Positions 4,046 to 9,265 of a stretch of DNA of 9,265 bases are shown here, piece after piece. The notes below the pieces were generated by a model. That model saw nothing but the letters and a program-made list of their open reading frames with translations, was not told where the DNA came from and did not search any database. The stretch is from Planctomycetaceae bacterium UBA4655 (GTDB lineage Bacteria; Planctomycetota; Planctomycetia; Pirellulales; UBA1268). Both the position numbers and the translations under genes were made by a program. The DNA lies in contig DHLZ01000169.1 in NCBI GenBank assembly GCA_002405515.1, positions 1 to 9,265 of the forward strand. Direction: 5' to 3'. Positions within the stretch are counted from its first letter, which is position 1. Each line of letters begins with the position of its first letter.

Positions 4046-6682
4046 ATGAATGCTCCGGGAACCTTCACGGGCCGACCTCGCCGACGCACGACGCACCCCT
4101 GGGTGCGCGGCAGCGACCTCGTGGCCCGCGTCGTGATCACGGCGGGGGGCATCGGCACGATCGTGGCGGTGTTGCTCGTCTGCGTCTTCCTCCTCGCGGT
4201 CGCACTCCCGCTCTTCCAACGTTCCTGGATCGAGCCGTTGACGACGGTAGCCGGCCGCGGCGACTCCGTCGCCGACGGCAGGTTCGTGCACCTCGGCATG
4301 GACGAGTCGGGAAGGATCGGCTTCGCCCTGACAGGAGACGGCGGCATCGACGTCTTCGCGGTCAAGACGGGGGGCAGGATTCTCGGCCGGTCGGCGGAGG
4401 AGACGGGCCTGGCGGGCGTGTCGGCGGTCCGCATCGCACCGGGGGGGATGGACGCCGTCGTCGGATTCCAGGACGGCAGCCACACCACCGGCAGGCTCGG
4501 ACTCGAATCGACCTTCCTCGCGGCCTCCGACGTGCCCGCGGAGATCGGCCACCTGCCGCCCGGCGACGCCGTGTCCTGGAAGGACCGGGTGCTCGTGCAC
4601 GCCTCCCGTGACCTCTACGCGACGGTGAAGCTCGTCGTCGAGATGGACGAAAGGCAGGCCGCCGCCTCGCCGTCCCCGATCGTCGATTGCGACCTCACCA
4701 AGACGGCGTCCGGCCCGCTCGTGGCGCTGCTCGCGAAGGACGGCGCCGCGCGGATCGCCTCGACGTCGTCCCGGCGGAACTTTCTGACCGACGAGATCGT
4801 CACGACGAAGGTGGTCGGGACGATCCCCGCGGGCGACGACGCGGAGACAAGGGCGTCGTTCGTGCGGGTTTCGGAGTTGGGAGACCAGGTGCTGCTCGTC
4901 GCGGCGGACGGCACCGCCCGCCGGTACTCCACGAAATCGGTCCAAGCCCCGCGGCTGCTCGAAACCGTGGACGTGGCCGAAGGGAGCAGGACGGTCACGG
5001 CGGTCGCCAGGCTCTACGGCGGAAACGCGATCGCGGTGGGCGATGATGCCGGCGGCGTGGACGTCTGGTTCACGACCCGGTCGGCGCGAGAGGGAACATC
5101 GCTGCCCGAGGACGGTTCGACGCTCACCCGCACGAAGTCGTTCGCCCCGCCAATCGCCACGAAATCGCCGGCCGACGCCGTCGTGGCGGTCGCCCCGTCG
5201 CCGCGGTCCCGGTTGCTCGCCGCGGCCCACGCCTCGGGCCGCATCCGGCTGCTGCATTCCACGACCCGTTCCGAGGTCGTCTCGGCGGCGGTCCCGAAGG
5301 CGGCGGACGGTCCGGTGCTCGGTCCGCTTGCCATCTCGCTCCCCGAGACCACGCTCCTCGCCGCGCGGGGCGACGCCGTTTCCGCCTGGCGTTTCGACGC
5401 CGGCAATCCGGAGGTGACCCTCGCCACGCTTTTCGGCCGCATCTGGTACGAGCAGTACCCGCAGCCGGTGCATGCCTGGGAGACCACCGGACACGAGTCG
5501 TTCGAGCCGAAGTACGGTCTCGTGCCGCTCGTGTTCGGGACGATCAAGGCGACCGTCTACTCGATGTTCTTCGCGGCGCCGATCGCCATCCTCGCGGCGA
5601 TCTACTCGAGCCAGTTCATGCACCCGAGGTGGAAGGCACGCGTCAAGCCGATGATCGAGATGATGGCGAGCCTGCCGAGCGTCGTGCTCGGATTCTTCGC
5701 CGGCCTCGTGCTCGCGCCGGCGGTCGAGGGATCGCTCATGGCGTTCGGGGCGTCGCTGTTCACCGTGCCGCTGTCGATCGCCCTCGCCGCCCATCTCTGG
5801 CAGGTCCTGCCGCGGGCCTGGAGGGTCAGCTTTTCCGGTTTCAGGTTCGCGATCGTGCTGCTCGCCGCGATACCGCTCGGCGTCGCGGCGGGCTGGTTGG
5901 TCGCGAATCCCGCGGAGCGGTGGCTCTTCGCGGGCGACGTGCAGGCCTGGCTCGACGGGCACGGCGGCAGCGGCCTGGGCGGCTGGGTCGTGATGCTCCT
6001 TCCCGTGTCCGCCATCGCCGTGATGATCGGCATGGGACGGGCCGTCACGCCGTCGCTGCGGCAGGCGAGCGCGGGCTGGTCGACGTCGAAGGCGGCGCTC
6101 GTGTCGCTGGCGACGTTCGCCGCCGGGGTGGCGGCGACGGTCGTGCTGGCGGTGGCGGCGGCGGTGATGATCGACGCGCTGCGGCTCGACGCCCGCGGCG
6201 GCCTCGTGGGGACGTATGCCCAACGGAACGCCTTCATCGTCGCCATCGGGATGGGCTTCGCGATCATCCCGCTCATCTTCACGCTGGCCGACGACGCCCT
6301 CTCGAGCGTGCCGGAACACCTGCGGAGCGCTTCGCTCGGGGCCGGAGCCACGCCCTGGCAGACGGCCATCCGCGTCACCGTGCCCGCCGCCGCGAGCGGA
6401 CTGTTCTCGGCGGCGATGATCGGCCTCGGACGCGCCGTCGGCGAGACGATGGTGGTGCTCATGGCGGCGGGCAACAAGCCCCTGATCGACTGGAACGTGT
6501 TCAACGGTTTCCAGACCCTCTCCGCCGCGATCGCCACCGAGCTTCCCGAGGCGGCGAGGGGCTCCGCTCACTATCGAATCCTGTTCCTCGCCGCCCTCAC
6601 GCTCTTCGCGATCACCTTCGCCGTCAACACGGTCGCGGAGTTCGTCCGCCAGCGGTTCCGTCGGAGGGCCCATGAGCTCTGA
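4046..6682 (+). CDS. pstC: Phosphate ABC transporter permease PstC, large form with propeller-like domain
   Basis: This inner-membrane half-channel of the Pst importer has 878 residues, against roughly 320 for compact PstC. TM1 is at about 27-55. Residues about 70-450 form an extracytoplasmic region of repeated short strand patterns (GRIGFALTGDGGIDVF, DQVLLVAADGTARRYS, GNAIAVGDDAGGVDVW, SRLLAAAHASGRIRLL), which reads as a WD40/quinoprotein-like beta-propeller. The permease core begins near 491; its EAA-type coupling loop is around SASLGAGATPWQTAI (761-775), followed by GLGRAVGETMVVLMAAGN. The C-terminal part resembles the large PstC of gammaproteobacteria such as Pseudomonas. Residues about 639-723, with two hydrophobic helices, look like an additional insertion. 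The ATG at 4046 has GGAG seven bases upstream and was preferred to 3971, which lacks a binding site. The stop overlaps pstA by 11 bp, implying coupled translation. Confidence 0.92.
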   Translation: MNAPGTFTGRPRRRTTHPWVRGSDLVARVVITAGGIGTIVAVLLVCVFLLAVALPLFQRSWIEPLTTVAGRGDSVADGRFVHLGMDESGRIGFALTGDGGIDVFAVKTGGRILGRSAEETGLAGVSAVRIAPGGMDAVVGFQDGSHTTGRLGLESTFLAASDVPAEIGHLPPGDAVSWKDRVLVHASRDLYATVKLVVEMDERQAAASPSPIVDCDLTKTASGPLVALLAKDGAARIASTSSRRNFLTDEIVTTKVVGTIPAGDDAETRASFVRVSELGDQVLLVAADGTARRYSTKSVQAPRLLETVDVAEGSRTVTAVARLYGGNAIAVGDDAGGVDVWFTTRSAREGTSLPEDGSTLTRTKSFAPPIATKSPADAVVAVAPSPRSRLLAAAHASGRIRLLHSTTRSEVVSAAVPKAADGPVLGPLAISLPETTLLAARGDAVSAWRFDAGNPEVTLATLFGRIWYEQYPQPVHAWETTGHESFEPKYGLVPLVFGTIKATVYSMFFAAPIAILAAIYSSQFMHPRWKARVKPMIEMMASLPSVVLGFFAGLVLAPAVEGSLMAFGASLFTVPLSIALAAHLWQVLPRAWRVSFSGFRFAIVLLAAIPLGVAAGWLVANPAERWLFAGDVQAWLDGHGGSGLGGWVVMLLPVSAIAVMIGMGRAVTPSLRQASAGWSTSKAALVSLATFAAGVAATVVLAVAAAVMIDALRLDARGGLVGTYAQRNAFIVAIGMGFAIIPLIFTLADDALSSVPEHLRSASLGAGATPWQTAIRVTVPAAASGLFSAAMIGLGRAVGETMVVLMAAGNKPLIDWNVFNGFQTLSAAIATELPEAARGSAHYRILFLAALTLFAITFAVNTVAEFVRQRFRRRAHEL
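6663..6668 (+). promoter_or_regulatory. pstA ribosome binding site inside the pstC end
   Basis: GGAGGG lies in the last codons of pstC, and the pstA ATG is at 6672. The overlapping stop and start (ATGAGCTCTGA, 6672-6682) with this site supports the chosen pstA start and coupled synthesis of the two permeases in similar amounts. Confidence 0.7.
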
Positions 6683-8372
6683 AAGCCCTCCCACCACCGC
6701 GGTGCCGGCCCGATCCCGCCGTGTTCGCAGCGCCTACTCGAACCTCGCGGCCCACGGCGAACCATGGGTCTGGCTCACCGGCGGAGCGCTCGCCGTCGCG
6801 CTCCTCATGATCACCGCCCTCCTGGGATTCATCGTCATCCGCGGTGGATCGACGTTCTGGCCGCGGCCGCTCGAGCTCGCGGAGCTCGCCGAAGGCCGCA
6901 AGGTGCTCGGCGAGGTCGCCGGCCATGAGCGAGTGAAGGCGGATGATGCCGCCAGCCGCTTCCTCACCCGCCGCCTCCTCCGGGTCGCCAATTTCGAGCT
7001 GACGGGGAAGCATTACGAGTGGTTCGACGACGACGCGATCGCCGCGACCACGCTGCCCGAGTGGGCCACGGCGATCGAGCGTGTGGAGGGGGGCCGCTTT
7101 CACGGCACGCCGCGCCGGCTCATCGACGGCGGGCAGGCGATCGCCGAGGGCCCGGCCGCGACCTGGAAGGAATACGAGCGAATTCATCCCGCCGTGCGAA
7201 AGCGGGCGGCGGAGATCCGCCGGATCGATCGACACGACCGCGGCGTCGTCCAGCGGAGGCTCAGGGCGGCGAGGCTCGCGGTCGTGCAGGCCGAACTCGA
7301 TGCCGGCCGCGCGAGCAGCCGCCACCGCGACGCGATCGAACGCGAGCAGAAGGTCGCCGAGGAGGCCGATCGCGACACGAAACGCTTCGACGCGGCGACC
7401 GGCGAACTCCGCCGGGAGAACGACCGCTACGCCCTCGAGTTCGAGACGGCCGCCGGCGAGACCGTCTCGATGCCGCTGGCCAACATCGTGCGGGGATGGC
7501 AGCCCAACAGGCTCGACTTCCCCGGAAAGCTCGGCGTCTACGCATCGCGGTGGGGCGAGTTCCTCGCGGACGACCCCCGCGAGGCGAACAGCGCCGGCGG
7601 CGTTTTCCCGGCGATCTGGGGAACGGTCGCCATGACGCTCATCATGGCGGTGTTCGTCGCCCCCTTCGGCGTGCTCGCCGCGCTCTACCTGCGGGAGTAC
7701 GCCTCGCAGGGGGCGGTGATGACCGCCGTCCGCATCGCGATCAACAACCTCGCGGGCGTGCCGAGCATCGTCTACGGAGCCTTCGGCCTCGGGTTCTTCT
7801 GCTACCTGCTCGGCGGCGGGATCGACGAGCTCTTCTTCAAGGCGAGCCTCGTGGCGGACAACCAGCCGACCTTCGGCACCGGCGGACTCCTCTGGGCCTC
7901 GCTCACGCTCGCCCTGCTCACGCTGCCGGTCGTGATCGTCGCCACGGAGGAAGCGCTCGCGTCGGTTCCCAACTCGATGCGGGAGGGCTCCTATGCCTGC
8001 GGCGCCGGAAAGTGGCAGACGATCCGCCGGATCGTGCTGCCCCGGGCCCTGCCCGGCATCATGACCGGCCTCATCCTCGCGATGGCACGCGGGGCCGGCG
8101 AGGTCGCGCCGCTCATGCTCGTCGGCGTCAAGAAGCTCGCGGTGGACCTTCCGATCGACGGCACGTTTCCGTTCATCCACCCGGAACGGGAGTTCATGCA
8201 CCTGGCCTACCTCATCTACGACGTCGGCTTCCAGAGCCCCAACGCCCAGGCGGCCAAGCCGATGGTGTTCACGATCACCTTCCTGCTCGTGACGATCATC
8301 GCGCTCTTTAACGTGACGGCGATCTGGATGCGGGCGAGGCTCCGCCGCCGCTACGTCGTCCAGCAGTTCTGA
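6672..8372 (+). CDS. pstA: Phosphate ABC transporter permease PstA, large form with coiled coil
   Basis: This is the second membrane half of the Pst channel, pairing with PstC and driven by PstB. It has 566 residues, against about 290 for compact PstA. TM1 is at about 33-57. An extracytoplasmic region of about 250 residues follows, and residues roughly 165-250 are highly charged and Arg/Glu/Ala-rich (around RRLRAARLAVVQAELDAGR and REQKVAEEADRDTKRF), which predicts a long helical coiled coil. The stretch from NIVRGWQPNRLDFPGKLGVY to FLADDPREANSAGGVFPAI leads into the permease core and matches the large PstA type of gammaproteobacteria. The core has LREYASQGAV, INNLAGVPSIVYGAFGLGFF (357-376), an EAA-type loop at REGSYACGAGKWQTIRRIVL (437-456) and ARGAGEVAPLMLVGV (472-486). 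The start overlaps pstC and has GGAGGG upstream. An 11-bp hairpin brackets its stop codon. Confidence 0.94.
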   Translation: MSSESPPTTAVPARSRRVRSAYSNLAAHGEPWVWLTGGALAVALLMITALLGFIVIRGGSTFWPRPLELAELAEGRKVLGEVAGHERVKADDAASRFLTRRLLRVANFELTGKHYEWFDDDAIAATTLPEWATAIERVEGGRFHGTPRRLIDGGQAIAEGPAATWKEYERIHPAVRKRAAEIRRIDRHDRGVVQRRLRAARLAVVQAELDAGRASSRHRDAIEREQKVAEEADRDTKRFDAATGELRRENDRYALEFETAAGETVSMPLANIVRGWQPNRLDFPGKLGVYASRWGEFLADDPREANSAGGVFPAIWGTVAMTLIMAVFVAPFGVLAALYLREYASQGAVMTAVRIAINNLAGVPSIVYGAFGLGFFCYLLGGGIDELFFKASLVADNQPTFGTGGLLWASLTLALLTLPVVIVATEEALASVPNSMREGSYACGAGKWQTIRRIVLPRALPGIMTGLILAMARGAGEVAPLMLVGVKKLAVDLPIDGTFPFIHPEREFMHLAYLIYDVGFQSPNAQAAKPMVFTITFLLVTIIALFNVTAIWMRARLRRRYVVQQF

Positions 8373-8384
8373 CGCTGGACGACG
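8354..8384 (+). repeat. Perfect 11-bp inverted repeat bracketing the pstA stop codon
   Basis: CGTCGTCCAGC (8354-8364) and GCTGGACGACG (8374-8384) pair perfectly around a 9-nt loop that contains the pstA TGA (8370-8372). A TTTT follows only 15 bases later, so it is not a standard terminator. In the 110-bp pstA-pstB gap it could act as a partial terminator, a block to 3' exonucleases or a translation-coupling element. The structure is certain; its role is inferred. Confidence 0.6.
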
Positions 8385-8482
8385 CTCGCCGCCCGCTGCT
8401 TTTCACGCTGCGGCACGGACGAAGCCCCTGCCGGATGCTGGCAGACCTTCCCGGCTGCGGTATGCTTTTCTCCGAGGCTCAC

Positions 8483-9265
8483 ATGAACTCCGCGATCGAA
8501 TCCCCCGCCATCCCCGAAAGCCCGCCAGGCCCGGCGGCTTCCGACCGTCTCGTGGCGGTGGCCGCGGGCATCGACGTGCCGTCGGAGGTGCACGCCCAGG
8601 TCGGCCGGGAAACCCCGGTGCTCGAGATCGACCGCTTCAACCTGTGGTATGGGCAGAAGCAGGCGCTGCACGGCATCTCGATGCCGATCTCCCAGTCGAA
8701 GGTGACGGCGCTCGTCGGCCCGAGCGGCTGCGGCAAGTCGACGCTCCTGCGGAGCGTGAACCGGCTCAATGACCTGGTGCAGAACGTCCGCATCGTCGGC
8801 GACATGCGGCTCAACGGCGACTCCATCTACGACCCGCGGACCGACGTCATCGAGCTGCGGAAGCGGATGGGCATGGTATTCCAGAAGCCGAACCCGTTTC
8901 CGATGAGCATCTACGAAAACGTCGTCTATGCCCTGCGGATCGACGGCGAGACCAACCGGGGCGTGCTCGACGAGGTCTGCGAGAAGAGCCTGCGGGGAGC
9001 GGCCCTCTGGGACGAGGTGAAGGACCGGCTGACCGAAAGCGGCCTCGGGCTCTCGGGCGGGCAGCAGCAGCGGCTCTGCATCGCGAGGGCGATCGCGGCG
9101 GAGCCGGAGGTGCTCCTGCTCGACGAGCCCTGCTCCGCGCTCGACCCGATCGCCACCGGCAAAATCGAGGACCTCATCCAGGAGCTGCGGGGCCGCTACT
9201 CCGTGCTCATCGTGACCCACAACATGCAGCAGGCGAGCCGCACGAGCGACTACACCGCCTTCATG
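8483..9265 (+). CDS. pstB: Phosphate ABC transporter ATP-binding protein PstB (3' end outside window)
   Basis: This cytoplasmic ATPase powers phosphate import through PstC/PstA. The frame is open from the ATG at 8483 to the last base (261 codons). All ATPase motifs are visible: Walker A GPSGCGKST (79-87), Q-loop Q134 in MVFQKPNPFP, signature LSGGQ (190-194), Walker B LLLDEP (211-216), D-loop SALD (218-221) and switch H246 in VTHNMQQ. The PNPFPMSIYENV and THNMQQASRTSDYTAFM segments are typical of PstB rather than other ABC ATPases. About 35 C-terminal residues should lie beyond the window. The N-terminus is about 35 residues longer than E. coli PstB, with a proline/alanine-rich lead-in before LEIDRFNLWYG. 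The start has GAGG five bases upstream; an in-frame ATG at 8462 would add seven residues but lacks such a site. The 110-bp gap after pstA contains a strong hairpin. Confidence 0.95.
   Translation, partial: MNSAIESPAIPESPPGPAASDRLVAVAAGIDVPSEVHAQVGRETPVLEIDRFNLWYGQKQALHGISMPISQSKVTALVGPSGCGKSTLLRSVNRLNDLVQNVRIVGDMRLNGDSIYDPRTDVIELRKRMGMVFQKPNPFPMSIYENVVYALRIDGETNRGVLDEVCEKSLRGAALWDEVKDRLTESGLGLSGGQQQRLCIARAIAAEPEVLLLDEPCSALDPIATGKIEDLIQELRGRYSVLIVTHNMQQASRTSDYTAFM

Noticed and set aside
2876..6697. A 1273-codon open frame on the minus strand across pstS and pstC
   Set aside because: Its composition is Arg/Gly/Asp/His-rich low-complexity text, as expected antisense to GC-rich genes; the plus strand encodes clear PstS and PstC over the same bases.
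6624..8201. A 525-codon open frame on the minus strand across pstA
   Set aside because: Same antisense artefact; the plus-strand PstA has family motifs and a ribosome site.
8428..8444. CTGCC/GGCAG stem-loop before pstB as a terminator or regulator
   Set aside because: It has only five pairs, a 7-nt loop and no T run; this is common by chance at this GC content.
8351..9220. A 289-codon open frame on the minus strand across pstB
   Set aside because: pstB on the plus strand carries every ABC ATPase motif; the minus frame has none.

Overview
The window is high-GC bacterial DNA packed with chromosomal housekeeping and nutrient-uptake genes. I see no phage, insertion sequence, CRISPR array, tRNA or rRNA. 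The style of Rpe (a PSLLLCDF start in place of the usual PSILSADF, with probable N-terminal extra residues) and the large PstC/PstA pair suggest a planctomycete, perhaps Pirellulales-like. That placement rests on remembered family resemblance, not a search, and is tentative.

There are two divergent blocks. The minus-strand block, in transcription order, is rpe (ribulose-phosphate 3-epimerase), a histidine-phosphatase-fold protein that has lost both catalytic histidines, and accD (acetyl-CoA carboxylase carboxyltransferase beta). A 41-codon open frame with a good ribosome binding site starts on the rpe stop codon (ATGA overlap) and runs into the start of the phosphatase-like gene. A perfect 11-bp inverted repeat abuts the accD stop.

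The plus-strand block is a pst high-affinity phosphate import operon: pstS (periplasmic phosphate-binding protein), pstC and pstA (membrane permeases) and pstB (ATPase, cut by the window end about 35 residues short of its usual C-terminus). phoU would be expected next but lies outside. PstC and PstA are the large type: PstC has an extracytoplasmic region of about 380 residues that looks like a beta-propeller, plus what seems to be an extra pair of membrane helices; PstA has an extracytoplasmic coiled coil.

The roughly 250 bp between the blocks holds a good candidate Pho box: two TCAC-ending half-sites 11 bp apart, with a TAGAAT -10 element exactly 10 bp downstream. This implies a PhoB-type response to phosphate starvation. 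It also argues that pstS starts at a GTG with a GGAGGT Shine-Dalgarno sequence rather than at the first ATG. Small RNA-level structures sit at several gene junctions: a hairpin over the pstC ribosome binding site, and a perfect 11-bp hairpin with the pstA stop codon in its loop. These could set the relative amounts of PstS, PstC/PstA and PstB.

No gene-free stretch exceeds 300 bases. Positions 1-78, downstream of accD, show nothing I can support.
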